64,000 nucleotides of DNA from Mycobacterium conspicuum (GTDB lineage: Bacteria > Actinomycetota > Actinomycetes > Mycobacteriales > Mycobacteriaceae): the NCBI RefSeq assembly GCF_010730195.1, contig NZ_AP022613.1, forward strand, positions 6,173,140-6,237,139. The letters run 5' to 3'. The notes beneath the pieces were generated by a model. The model was not told the DNA's origin. It saw nothing but the letters and a program-made list of their open reading frames with translations, and did no database searches. Each line of letters opens with the position of its first letter. Position 1 is the first letter of the stretch. Positions 23,621 to 32,441 of the stretch are shown piece after piece. The position numbers were made by a program, and so were the translations under genes.

Positions 23621-25324
23621 CTAGCCGCAGATCGCACCGCCCGACGCTGAGCCGACCAGTTTGACGTATTTGGCCAGCACGCCGGTCTTGTAGCGCGGCG
23701 GGGGAGGCGTGAAATCCTTGCGGCGGGCGTCGAATTCGTCGGCATCGCCCAGTATGTCCAGCGTGGCGTTGGCGACGTCGAGCCGGATCCGGTCGCCGTC
23801 GCGCAGGAACGCGATCGGTCCGCCGTCGACCGCCTCCGGGGCGATGTGCCCGACGCACAGCCCGGTGGTGCCGCCGGAGAACCGGCCGTCGGTCAGCAGC
23901 AACACGTCCTTGCCCAGTCCCGCGCCCTTGATCGCACCGGTGATGGCGAGCATCTCGCGCATCCCGGGCCCGCCCTTGGGCCCCTCGTAGCGGATCACCA
24001 CGGCGTCACCGTGGGTGATGGTGCCGTCCTCGAGGGCGTTCAGCGCGGCCCGCTCGCCGTCGAAAACCCTTGCGGTGCCTTCGAACACGTCGGAATCGAA
24101 GCCCGCCGACTTGACCACCGCGCCGTCGGGCGCCAGCGAGCCGCGCAGGATGGTGATGCCGCCGGTCGGGTGGATCGGGTTGTCCAGCGCGCGCAGCACC
24201 TTGCCGTCCGGGTCGGGCGGGGCGATGGCCGAGAGGTTTTCGGCCATCGTCTGGCCGGTCACGGTCAGGCAGTCACCGTGCAGCAGGCCCGCATCCAGAA
24301 GGGCCCGCATGATCACGGGAACCCCGCCGATGTGGTCGACGTCAAACATCACATGACGACCAAAAGGCTTGACGTCGGCCAGGTGCGGCACCTTGGAACC
24401 GATCCGGCTGAAGTCCTCCAGCGAGAGCGCGACGTCGGCCTCGTGCGCGATGGCCAGCAGGTGCAGCACCGCGTTGGTGGAGCCGCCGAACGCCATCACC
24501 ACCGCGATGGCGTTCTCGAACGCCTCCTTGGTGAGGATGTCGCGCGCGGTGATGCCGCGACGCAGCAGCTCGATGACGGCCTGACCGCTGCGCCGGGCGA
24601 AGCCGTCGCGGCGCCGGTCGGTGGCGGGCGGCGCCGCACTGCCGGGCAGCGACATACCCAGCGCCTCGGCGGCGCTCGCCATGGTGTTGGCGGTGAACAT
24701 GCCGCCGCACGCGCCCTCGCCCGGACAGATCGCGCGCTCGATGGCGTCGACGTCCTGGCGTGGCATCAGCCCGCGCGCGCAGGCCCCGACGGCCTCGAAG
24801 GCGTCGATGATGGTGACCTCGCGCTCGCTGCCGTCGGAAAGCTTGGCCACCCCCGGCAGGATCGACCCCGCGTAGAGGAACACCGCGGCCAGATCCAGGC
24901 GGGCGGCGGCCATCAGCATGCCCGGCAGCGATTTGTCGCAGCCGGCCAACAGCACCGATCCGTCCAATCGCTCGGCCTGCATCACCGTCTCGACGCTGTC
25001 GGCGATCACCTCACGCGACACCAGCGAGAAGTGCATGCCTTCGTGGCCCATTGAGATGCCGTCGGACACCGAGATCGTGCCGAACTCGAGCGGGTAGCCG
25101 CCGGCCGCGAACACGCCTTCCTTGACCGCCTTGGCCAGTCGGTCCAGCGAGAGGTTGCACGGGGTGATCTCGTTCCACGACGACGCGACACCGATCTGCG
25201 GCTTGGCGAAGTCTTCGTCGCCCATGCCTACCGCGCGCAGCATGCCACGGGAGGCGGCCTTTTCCAGACCGTCGGTGACTTCGCGACTGCGGGGTTTGAT
25301 ATCGGGGGACTTATTTGCGGGCAT
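23621..25324 (-). CDS. ilvD: Dihydroxy-acid dehydratase IlvD
   Basis: This 567-residue protein makes 2-keto acids from dihydroxy acids in valine, isoleucine and leucine synthesis. Iron-sulfur ligands are visible in NEITPCN, LAGCDKSLPGM and GACGGMFTANTM. The ATG at 25324 (MPANKSPDIKPRS) is used; an upstream frame to 25432 would cross the ricR promoter. It matches Rv0189c. It is divergent from ricR, whose operator lies 43 bases upstream of this start. The cluster is sensitive to copper in other bacteria, so the shared control region may matter. Confidence 0.95.
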   Translation of the reverse strand: MPANKSPDIKPRSREVTDGLEKAASRGMLRAVGMGDEDFAKPQIGVASSWNEITPCNLSLDRLAKAVKEGVFAAGGYPLEFGTISVSDGISMGHEGMHFSLVSREVIADSVETVMQAERLDGSVLLAGCDKSLPGMLMAAARLDLAAVFLYAGSILPGVAKLSDGSEREVTIIDAFEAVGACARGLMPRQDVDAIERAICPGEGACGGMFTANTMASAAEALGMSLPGSAAPPATDRRRDGFARRSGQAVIELLRRGITARDILTKEAFENAIAVVMAFGGSTNAVLHLLAIAHEADVALSLEDFSRIGSKVPHLADVKPFGRHVMFDVDHIGGVPVIMRALLDAGLLHGDCLTVTGQTMAENLSAIAPPDPDGKVLRALDNPIHPTGGITILRGSLAPDGAVVKSAGFDSDVFEGTARVFDGERAALNALEDGTITHGDAVVIRYEGPKGGPGMREMLAITGAIKGAGLGKDVLLLTDGRFSGGTTGLCVGHIAPEAVDGGPIAFLRDGDRIRLDVANATLDILGDADEFDARRKDFTPPPPRYKTGVLAKYVKLVGSASGGAICG

Positions 25325-25366
25325 CGTGCCAGTATGCGCGGCGCGGGCAAGGCAGTATTTGCGGGT

Positions 25367-25385
25367 TATACCCCGTCGGGGTATG
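25367..25385. promoter_or_regulatory. RicR copper operator (ricR)
   Basis: TACCC-CGTCG-GGGTA (25369-25383), flanked by near-symmetric AT bases, is a perfect RicR box. It lies 17 bases before the ricR start and 44 bases before the divergent ilvD start, consistent with autorepression of ricR and possible influence on ilvD. Confidence 0.9.
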
Positions 25386-25400
25386 GAGTACCATGACGGC

Positions 25401-25700
25401 ATGACTACGCCGTCGGAGCCACACGGATACACGCAGGAAAAGGAGAGCTACGCCAAGCGGCTGCGGCGCATCGAGGGACAGGTCCGGGGCATCGCGCGGA
25501 TGATCGACGAGGACAAGTACTGCATCGACGTCCTCACTCAGATCAGCGCGGCCCACAACGCTTTGCGTTCGGTGGCGCTGAACCTGCTCGACGAGCACCT
25601 GAGCCACTGCGTCACCCGTGCGGTGGCCGAGGGCGGCGACGAGGCCCAAACCAAGCTGGCCGAGGCCTCGGCCGCGATCGCGCGCCTCGTTCGCTCCTGA
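25401..25700 (+). CDS. ricR: Copper-sensing repressor RicR
   Basis: This 99-residue protein of the CsoR family has the Cu(I) triad Cys41, His66 and Cys70 (YCIDV and LSHCVT), all on the four-helix bundle typical of this family, and a basic helix RRIEGQVRGIARM that contacts DNA. It matches Rv0190 (RicR), which represses ricR, mymT, lpqS and others until Cu(I) binds. Two RicR boxes in this window, before ricR and mymT, fit that regulon. A three-codon frame (ATG ACG GCA TGA, 25393-25404) overlaps the start codon and has GGAG upstream; it could couple translation. ATG 25401 is the first that gives the full family N-terminus. Confidence 0.94.
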   Translation: MTTPSEPHGYTQEKESYAKRLRRIEGQVRGIARMIDEDKYCIDVLTQISAAHNALRSVALNLLDEHLSHCVTRAVAEGGDEAQTKLAEASAAIARLVRS

Positions 25701-25796
25701 TTTGCGGGGCGTGTTGCGCCGCGGGGGTGCGCACTAGGCGCGGTTGCTGTGCGTACGGTTAGGGTCAGTGTGATCGCGTCAGCAACATCCCACGCT

Positions 25797-27041
25797 ATGA
25801 CTGCCGAAACCCGAGCCGCCAGCGCTGCCACCCGACCGTGGACGCCACGGATCGCCGTGCAGCTCGCTGTGCTGGCCGCGGCGGCGTTCATCTATGTCAC
25901 CGCCGAACTATTGCCGGTGGGGGCGCTGTCGGCGATCGCGCGGAATCTGAACGTCAGCGTGGTGCTGGTGGGCACGCTGCTGTCGTGGTATGCCCTGGTG
26001 GCGGCGCTGACCACCATTCCGCTGGTGCGCTGGACCGCGCACGTGCCGCGCCGGCGGGTGCTGGTCGCCAGCCTGGCCTGCCTGACCCTGTCGCAGCTCA
26101 TCTCGGCGCTGGCGCCCAACTTCGCGGTGCTGGCCGCGGGAAGGGTGCTCTGCGCGATCACCCACGGCCTGTTGTGGTCGGTCATCGCGCCGATCGCGAC
26201 CCGGCTGGTTCCGCCGAGCCATGCCGGGCGCGCGACGACATCGATCTATGTCGGAACCAGCCTGGCGCTGGTGCTCGGCAGCCCCCTGACGGCGGCGATG
26301 AGCCTGATGTGGGGCTGGCGGCTGGCGGTCGTGTGCGTCACCGTCGCGGCGGCCATCGTCACCGTGGCCGCGCGCACCATGCTGCCCGAGCTGGTGCTCA
26401 CCACGGATCAGCTCGCCCACGTCGGTCCGCGGTCGCGGCATCACCGCAATCGGCGGCTGATCATCGTCAGCGTGATCACCATGATCGGCGTCACCGGCCA
26501 CTTCGTCTCATACACGTACATCGCGGTGATCATCCGCGACGTCGTCGGCGTGCGCGGACCTAACCTGGCCTGGCTGCTGGCTGCCTACGGATTCGCCGGA
26601 GTGCTGTCCGTGCCCCTGGTTGCGCGCCCGCTGGACCGCCGGCCCCGCGGCGCCATCCTGTGCTGCACGGCCGGGCTCACGGCCGCGTTCCTGCTGCTGA
26701 CGCTGCTCGCCTTCGGCTCACGGCCCACCGCGGCCATGGCGCTGATCGGCACGGGCGCGATCGTGCTGTGGGGCGCCACCGCGACCGGGGTGACGCCGAT
26801 GCTGCAGTCCGCGGCGATGCGCAGCGGCGCCGACGACCCCGACGGCGCGTCGGGCCTGTACGTCACCGCGTTCCAGGTGGGCATCATGGCCGGCTCGCTG
26901 GCCGGCGGCCTCATCTACGAGCGCAGCGTGGCGCTGATGCTGACCGCCTCGGCGAGCCTGGTGGGTGTCGCGCTGATCGGGATGGCGGCCAACCGGCAGA
27001 CGTTCGACGTGGCCGAAGAAGGCGCGGCGGCGCGCCCATGA
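25797..27041 (+). CDS. MFS transporter (Rv0191-like)
   Basis: This 414-residue protein has twelve predicted membrane segments and the major facilitator pattern of the AraJ/drug-exporter group (VTAELLPVGALSAIARNLNVS, GRVLCAITHGLLWSVIAPIATRLVP). Rv0191 in M. tuberculosis is reported as an efflux pump for chloramphenicol and related drugs. ATG 25797 gives about the length of that protein; GTG 25770 is an alternative. It lies 96 bases after ricR and overlaps the next gene by 4 bases (ATGA), so it is coupled to an L,D-transpeptidase gene. Confidence 0.88.
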   Translation: MTAETRAASAATRPWTPRIAVQLAVLAAAAFIYVTAELLPVGALSAIARNLNVSVVLVGTLLSWYALVAALTTIPLVRWTAHVPRRRVLVASLACLTLSQLISALAPNFAVLAAGRVLCAITHGLLWSVIAPIATRLVPPSHAGRATTSIYVGTSLALVLGSPLTAAMSLMWGWRLAVVCVTVAAAIVTVAARTMLPELVLTTDQLAHVGPRSRHHRNRRLIIVSVITMIGVTGHFVSYTYIAVIIRDVVGVRGPNLAWLLAAYGFAGVLSVPLVARPLDRRPRGAILCCTAGLTAAFLLLTLLAFGSRPTAAMALIGTGAIVLWGATATGVTPMLQSAAMRSGADDPDGASGLYVTAFQVGIMAGSLAGGLIYERSVALMLTASASLVGVALIGMAANRQTFDVAEEGAAARP

Positions 27042-27958
27042 GGGCGGGTTTCCTCGTCGCGTGCGCGGTGGGCCTGGTGCTCAACACCGGCACCGCCGCC
27101 GCGGATCCGGATCCGGGTCCGCCCGGCGATCCGAACGCCGCGGCCGACCCGGTCGACCCGCAACCCCCGATGGCGGGGCCCGATCCGTTGGCCCTCCCGG
27201 TGCCGGCGGGCTCGGTTCCCGGGCAGGACCCGACACCGTACGTCGGCGCACCCGTGTTCCATCCGCCGACGTTCAACCCGCTCGACGGTTCGATGGTCGG
27301 CGTGGCCAAGCCGATCATCATCAACTTCCCGGTGCCGATCGCCGATCGGCCGATGGCCGAACGAGCCGTCCACATCTCGTCGAATCCACCGGTGCCGGGG
27401 AAGTTCTACTGGATGAGCCCGACCCAATTGCGTTGGCGCCCACTGGAATTCTGGCCGGCCAACACCGTCGTGAACATCGATGCCTCCGGCGCGAGGTCGA
27501 GCTTTCATACCGGCGACTCGCTGGTGGCCACGGCCGACGACGCCACGCATCAGATGACGATCACCCGCAACGGCACCGTGGTGCAGACCTTCCCGATGTC
27601 GATGGGGATGTCGGCCGGTCACCACCAGACCCCGAACGGCACCTACTACGTGCTCGAGAAGATGCCCTCGGTGGTGATGGATTCCTCGACCTACGGGGTT
27701 CCGACCGACTCGTCGTGGGGCTACAAGGTGACGGTCAACGACGCGGTCCGGATCGACTACAGCGGCAACTTCGTGCACAGCGCGCCCTGGTCGGTCGGCG
27801 ACCAGGGCAAGCGCGACGTCAGCCACGGCTGCATCAACCTGAGCCCGCGCAACGCGAAGTGGTTTTACGACAACTTCGGCAGCGGGGACCCCGTCGTGGT
27901 GAAGAACTCCGTCGGCTCCTACACCCAGAACGACGGCGCCCAGGACTGGCAGCTGTAG
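27038..27958 (+). CDS. L,D-transpeptidase, LdtMt4-type (first copy)
   Basis: This 306-residue protein has a signal peptide (AGFLVACAVGLVLNTGTAAA), a Pro/Asp-rich linker, an Ig-like domain (about residues 80-150) and the YkuD catalytic domain with HSAPWS...DVSHGCINLSP, in which the Cys of SHGC is the nucleophile. These enzymes make 3-3 cross-links in peptidoglycan and are the targets of carbapenems. It is closest to Rv0192 (LdtMt4), judged by position and by the DSSTYGVPTDSSWGY segment. It overlaps the MFS gene (ATGA). A second paralogue follows in tandem. Confidence 0.88.
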   Translation: MRAGFLVACAVGLVLNTGTAAADPDPGPPGDPNAAADPVDPQPPMAGPDPLALPVPAGSVPGQDPTPYVGAPVFHPPTFNPLDGSMVGVAKPIIINFPVPIADRPMAERAVHISSNPPVPGKFYWMSPTQLRWRPLEFWPANTVVNIDASGARSSFHTGDSLVATADDATHQMTITRNGTVVQTFPMSMGMSAGHHQTPNGTYYVLEKMPSVVMDSSTYGVPTDSSWGYKVTVNDAVRIDYSGNFVHSAPWSVGDQGKRDVSHGCINLSPRNAKWFYDNFGSGDPVVVKNSVGSYTQNDGAQDWQL

Positions 27959-28110
27959 CGACGTTGCTGGGCCAACCTCACTCCTATTCATAGCTCGCCA
28001 GTTCAGCGCGATATTTCGGGCCGCCACGCGCGACCTGGCGGCGGTGAAACAGGTAGCTGGCCGCCGCGCTATGCGACACTTGGTCGAGAACCGCGACAGG
28101 AGGAATGCGT

Positions 28111-29100
28111 ATGGCGGGCTGGACGAAGGGTCTGTTTGGGGCTCTGAGCGCAGCTGGACTTGCCGCTCTGTTGGTGCTGGGGGCGGGGACCGCGGCCGCG
28201 GATCCGGATCCCGCGCCCGGTGATCCGAACGTTCCCGCACCGGCCGATCCGGGTGCCCCGGGGGTCCCGCCCGCGCCGCCGCCCGTCGCGGCGCCACCGC
28301 CGCTGCCCGCCCCGTTTCAGCTGCCGGCCTTTCCGGCGGCGGTGGGCCCGGTTGAGGGGCAGAACCCGACACCGTTCACCGGTCAGGCCCCGTTCGCGCC
28401 GCCGTCGTTCGTTCCGAAACCCGGCTCGACGGTCGGCGTGGCCCAGCCGATCATCATCAACTTCCCCGGGACGGTTGCCGACGCGGGCGCGGCCATCGAC
28501 GCGGTCCACGTGATGTCGACTCCGCCGGTTGCGGGCAAGTTCTACTGGATGACCCCGACCCAGCTGCGCTGGCGCCCGCTGAACTTCTGGCCCGCCCACA
28601 CCGCGGTGACCGTCGATGCCGGCGGGACGGTGATGAGCTTCCAGACCGGAGATCAACTGGTGGCCACGGCCGACGACGCCACGCACCAGCTGACCATCGC
28701 GCGCAACGGCACCGTGGAGAAGACCTTCCCGATGTCGATGGGCATGACGTCCGGCAACCACCAGACCCCCAACGGCACCTACTACGTGCAGGACAAGAAG
28801 GCGTCGGTGGTGATGGACTCCTCGACCTACGGCGTGCCGGTCAACTCGACCTACGGCTACAAGGTGACGGTGGAGGACGCGGTCCGCTTCGACAACGTCG
28901 GCGACTATGTGCACAGCGCCCCGTGGTCGGTCGACGACCAGGGCAAGCGCGACGTCAGCCACGGCTGCATCAACATCAGCCCCAGCAACGCGAAGTGGTT
29001 CTTCGACAACTTCGGCCCCGGTGATCCGATCATCGTGGTGAACTCCAGCGGCGGCAATTACAAGAAGAACGACGGCTCCAGCGACTGGATCACCAACTAG
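28111..29100 (+). CDS. L,D-transpeptidase, LdtMt4-type (second copy)
   Basis: This 329-residue protein has the same plan as its neighbour: signal peptide (GLFGALSAAGLAALLVLGAGTAAA), a longer Pro/Ala linker, an Ig-like domain and a YkuD domain with DVSHGCINISP. Over the shared region the two proteins appear roughly 70% identical by eye, so they arose by tandem duplication. ATG 28111 is preferred because ACAGGAGG ends 7 bases upstream; ATG 28105 is too close to that site. It has its own 150-base upstream region, so it can be expressed separately. Both are secreted enzymes acting on peptidoglycan. Confidence 0.88.
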   Translation: MAGWTKGLFGALSAAGLAALLVLGAGTAAADPDPAPGDPNVPAPADPGAPGVPPAPPPVAAPPPLPAPFQLPAFPAAVGPVEGQNPTPFTGQAPFAPPSFVPKPGSTVGVAQPIIINFPGTVADAGAAIDAVHVMSTPPVAGKFYWMTPTQLRWRPLNFWPAHTAVTVDAGGTVMSFQTGDQLVATADDATHQLTIARNGTVEKTFPMSMGMTSGNHQTPNGTYYVQDKKASVVMDSSTYGVPVNSTYGYKVTVEDAVRFDNVGDYVHSAPWSVDDQGKRDVSHGCINISPSNAKWFFDNFGPGDPIIVVNSSGGNYKKNDGSSDWITN

Positions 29101-29145
29101 CTTCCGGCGCGGTATTTGAGCAAGGCTTCCGCACGGCCGCGAGTT

Positions 29146-29163
29146 ATGTATAGCATCATACAT
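29146..29163. promoter_or_regulatory. Palindromic operator of the TetR gene
   Basis: ATGTAT-AGCATC-ATACAT is a perfect inverted repeat (6-base arms, 6-base spacer) ending directly at the ATG of the TetR gene. TAGCAT (29151-29156) inside it fits a -10 element that would start transcription at about the ATG, giving a leaderless message blocked by its own product. Confidence 0.8.
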
Positions 29164-29712
29164 ATGCGCAGCCCCCGTGACCGGATGGTGCTGTCGGCCG
29201 CCCTGCTGATCAGGGAACGCGGCGCGCACGCCACCGCCATCTCGGATGTCCTCGAGCACAGCGGCGCCCCGCGGGGCTCGGCCTACCACTACTTCCCGGG
29301 CGGGCGCACGCAGCTGCTGCGCGAGGCCGTCGACCTCGCCGGCGAGCACGTCGCCGGGAGCATCGCCGAGGCCACAAACGGCCGCGAGCTGTGGGACACG
29401 CTGATCGAGAAGTACCGCCGGCAGCTGCTCGATAGCGACTTCCGCGCGGGCTGTCCGGTGGTGGCGGTCTCCGTCGAGGCGGACGAACAGGCCGTGATCG
29501 AACGCGCCGCGGCGGCGTTCGACCACTGGACCGACCTGATCGCGCAACGGTTCATCGCCGACGGAGTATCGGCCGAGCGGGCCAACGAGCTGGCGGTGCT
29601 GGCCACCTCGGCGCTCGAGGGCGCGATCGTGCTGGCCCGAGTGCGGCGCGACCTGACGCCGCTCGACGTCGTTCACCGTCAACTACGCAACGTCTTCATG
29701 GAGGCACGATGA
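29164..29712 (+). CDS. TetR-family regulator (Rv0196-like)
   Basis: This 182-residue protein has an N-terminal TetR helix-turn-helix (LSAALLIRERGAHATAISDVLEHSGAPRGSAYHYFPGG) and a C-terminal ligand-binding domain of the YxaF/LmrA type (FRAGCPVVAVSVEAD). ATG 29164 is chosen because it directly follows a perfect palindromic operator and the -10-like element; the longer frame from 29116 has no similarity. It overlaps the oxidoreductase gene (ATGA), so it controls itself and that enzyme. It matches Rv0196. The ligand is unknown. Confidence 0.88.
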   Translation: MRSPRDRMVLSAALLIRERGAHATAISDVLEHSGAPRGSAYHYFPGGRTQLLREAVDLAGEHVAGSIAEATNGRELWDTLIEKYRRQLLDSDFRAGCPVVAVSVEADEQAVIERAAAAFDHWTDLIAQRFIADGVSAERANELAVLATSALEGAIVLARVRRDLTPLDVVHRQLRNVFMEAR

Positions 29713-31955
29713 CCGCCGAGTGGAAGCCCACCGCCTGCATCCTGTGCGAATGCAACTGCGGGATCGTCGTGCAGGTCGAAGACCGCACGCTGGCCCGCAT
29801 CCGGGGCGACAAGGAACATCCGGGCACGCGGGGCTATACCTGCAACAAGGCGTTGCGGCTCGACCACTACCAGAACAACCGCGCCCGGCTGACCTCGCCG
29901 ATGCGCCGACGTGCCGATGGGACCTTCGAGGAAATCGACTGGGACACAGCGATTGTCGAGATCGCCGAAGGTTTCAAGCACATCCGCGACAGCTACGGCG
30001 GCGACAAGATCTTCTACTACGGCGGCGGCGGGCAGGGCAATCATCTGGGCGGGGCGTATAGCGGGGCGTTCCTCAAGGCCCTCGGGTCGCGCTACCGATC
30101 CAACGCGCTGGCGCAGGAGAAGACCGGCGAATCGTGGGTCGATGCCCAGCTGTACGGCGGCCACACGCGAGGGGAGTTCGAGCACGCCGAGGTGTCGGTG
30201 TTCGTCGGGAAGAACCCGTGGATGTCGCAGAGCTTCCCCCGAGCCCGGGTCGTGCTCAACGAGATCGCCAAGGACCCGGCGCGGTCGATGATCGTGATCG
30301 ATCCGGTGCTCACCGACACCGCGAAGATGGCCGACTTCCACCTGCGGGTCCGGCCCGGTACCGACGCCTGGTGTCTGGCCGCCCTGGCCGCGGTGCTGGT
30401 GCAGGAAAACCTTTGCGACGAGACATTTCTCGCCGAGCACGTGCATGGCGCCGACGCCGTGCGCGACGCCCTGCGCGACGTGCCGGTCGGTGAGCATGCG
30501 CAGCACTGCGGCGTGGACGAGGAGTTGCTGCGGGCCGCCGCGCGGCGCATCGGCGCGGCCGGCAGCGTGGCGGTGTTCGAGGACCTCGGCATCCAGCAGG
30601 CACCCAACAGCACCCTGTGCTCGTATCTGAACAAGCTGCTGTGGATCCTCACCGGCAACTTCGCGAAAAAAGGTGGCCAGCACCTGCATTCGTCGTTCGC
30701 CCCGCTGTTCAGCACGGTCTCGGGTCGCACGCCGGTCACCGGTGCCCCGATCATCTCCGGGCTGATTCCGGCCAATGCGGTGCCCGAGGAGATCCTGACC
30801 GACCATCCCGACCGGTTCCGGGCGATGATCGTCGAAAGCGGCAATCCCGCGCACTCGCTGGCCAATTCGGCGGCGTGCCGGGAGGCGTTTCAGGCGCTGG
30901 AGCTGATGGTGGTCGTCGACGTCGCGATGACCGAGACGGCCAGGCTGGCCCACTATGTGCTGCCCGCGGCATCCCAGTTCGAGAAGCCGGAAGCCACGTT
31001 CTTCAATTTCGAGTTCCCGCACAACGGCTTTCAGCTCCGCCGGCCGCTGCTCGCACCGCTACCGGGGACGCTGCCCGAACCGGAGATCTGGGCTCGGCTG
31101 GTGCGGGCGCTCGGCGTCGTCGACGAAGCCGACCTGCGGCCGCTGCGGGACGCCGCGCAAAACGGCCGCCAGGCCTACACCGAGGCCTTTCTGGCGGCGG
31201 TGGCCGGTAACCCCACGCTGTCCAAGTTGCTGCCCTACGTGCTTTACGAGACGCTGGGCCCCACGCTGCCCGACGGTTTGGCCGGGGCGGCCGCGCTGTG
31301 GGGGCTGGCCCAAAAGACCGCCATGACCTATCCCGAGGCCGTCGCGCGCGCCGGTCACGCCGACGGCAACGCGTTGTTCGACGCGATCCTCGACAGCCCG
31401 TCCGGGGTGACGTTCACCGCGCACACCTACGAGGATGACTTCGCGCTGATCAGCCACGCCGATCACAAGATCGCCCTGGAAATCCCCGAAATGCTGGACG
31501 ACCTCAGGGCATTGACCACCGCGCCGGCCCAACTGACCACCCCGGAATTGCCGATCGTGCTGTCGGTGGGGGAGCGGCGTGCCTACACCGCCAACGACAT
31601 CTTCCGCGACCCGACCTGGCGCAAACGCGACGCCGACGGAGCGCTGCGCGTCAGCGTCGAAGACGCTCAGGCCCTTGGGCTTTCGGCCGGGGGCCGGGCG
31701 CGGATCACGACGGCGGCCGGCAGCGCCGAGGCCACCGTCGAGATCACCGAGACGATGCTGCCCGGACATGCGGCCCTGCCCAACGGTTTTGGGCTCGACT
31801 ACGTCGGTGACGACGGCGCCACCGTCGTTCCCGGTGTCGCGCCCAACACGCTCACGTCGACGGACTGGCGCGACAAGTACGCGGGCACGCCGTGGCACAA
31901 GCACGTGCCCGCGCGGATCGAGGCTTGCCCAGTGGTCGAAAAAGTGCCCGTCTGA
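29709..31955 (+). CDS. Molybdopterin oxidoreductase (Rv0197-like)
   Basis: This 748-residue enzyme of the DMSO-reductase/formate dehydrogenase superfamily has an N-terminal [4Fe-4S] motif CILCECNCG with a distal Cys in GYTCNKA, followed by the molybdopterin guanine dinucleotide domains and a C-terminal dinucleotide-binding barrel (SVGERRAYTANDIFRDPTW). There is no twin-arginine signal, so it works in the cytoplasm. The substrate is unknown. It is cotranscribed with and overlaps the TetR gene. It matches Rv0197. Confidence 0.9.
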   Translation: MTAEWKPTACILCECNCGIVVQVEDRTLARIRGDKEHPGTRGYTCNKALRLDHYQNNRARLTSPMRRRADGTFEEIDWDTAIVEIAEGFKHIRDSYGGDKIFYYGGGGQGNHLGGAYSGAFLKALGSRYRSNALAQEKTGESWVDAQLYGGHTRGEFEHAEVSVFVGKNPWMSQSFPRARVVLNEIAKDPARSMIVIDPVLTDTAKMADFHLRVRPGTDAWCLAALAAVLVQENLCDETFLAEHVHGADAVRDALRDVPVGEHAQHCGVDEELLRAAARRIGAAGSVAVFEDLGIQQAPNSTLCSYLNKLLWILTGNFAKKGGQHLHSSFAPLFSTVSGRTPVTGAPIISGLIPANAVPEEILTDHPDRFRAMIVESGNPAHSLANSAACREAFQALELMVVVDVAMTETARLAHYVLPAASQFEKPEATFFNFEFPHNGFQLRRPLLAPLPGTLPEPEIWARLVRALGVVDEADLRPLRDAAQNGRQAYTEAFLAAVAGNPTLSKLLPYVLYETLGPTLPDGLAGAAALWGLAQKTAMTYPEAVARAGHADGNALFDAILDSPSGVTFTAHTYEDDFALISHADHKIALEIPEMLDDLRALTTAPAQLTTPELPIVLSVGERRAYTANDIFRDPTWRKRDADGALRVSVEDAQALGLSAGGRARITTAAGSAEATVEITETMLPGHAALPNGFGLDYVGDDGATVVPGVAPNTLTSTDWRDKYAGTPWHKHVPARIEACPVVEKVPV

Positions 31956-31961
31956 TCTGCC

Positions 31962-32429
31962 TTACCTTCGCGCAATCAGGAGCTTCGCCAGGCTGGCCGC
32001 CGCGCCGCCGGTGCCGCCCACATAGGTCTTTACCATCTGCGCGGTGGACGGCCGTTGGCGTGCGGGCAGGGACGCCAGCCAACCAGCCGCCTCGTTTCGC
32101 CGCTCGTTGCCGTAAACGCGCATGGGACAGGGCATCCACGCCGCGATACTGCGTCCGGGCGCTCGAACCCAGTCGACGTCGGCGACGAGCGCGCAGCCGT
32201 CGAGCAGGGGCAGGTAGCGAGCGCCGAGCCGGCTGTCTGCCCACAGCGCTGCTGGTGTCAGCCGGTCGAAGTCCGGCCCGAACTGGTAGAGCAGACGCAA
32301 CCGCTGCCCGCTTCGCCGAACTCGCTCGACCAGCGGCTCAAAGACCTGGCGATAGTCATCGGACGTCACCGTCCCTTGCGCAACAAGAGCATGGACGCCC
32401 TCGGGAACATCCCCCCGCTCCAGGAGCAC
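31962..32429 (-). CDS. SpoIIAA-like (STAS-fold) protein
   Basis: This 155-residue protein begins with a SpoIIAA-like pattern (VHALVAQGTVTSDDYRQVFEPLVERVRRSGQRLRLLYQFGPDFDRL), then segments for further beta-alpha units (CALVADVDWVR, CPMRVYGNER). The GTG at 32429 has a perfect AGGAGG (32438-32443) 8 bases upstream, overlapping the zmp1 stop codon, so it is translationally coupled to zmp1. Such proteins may bind lipids or act in partner switching; the role here is unknown. I do not recall it next to zmp1 in M. tuberculosis. Confidence 0.75.
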   Translation of the reverse strand: MLLERGDVPEGVHALVAQGTVTSDDYRQVFEPLVERVRRSGQRLRLLYQFGPDFDRLTPAALWADSRLGARYLPLLDGCALVADVDWVRAPGRSIAAWMPCPMRVYGNERRNEAAGWLASLPARQRPSTAQMVKTYVGGTGGAAASLAKLLIARR

Positions 32430-32441
32430 AAGTCCGGCCTC

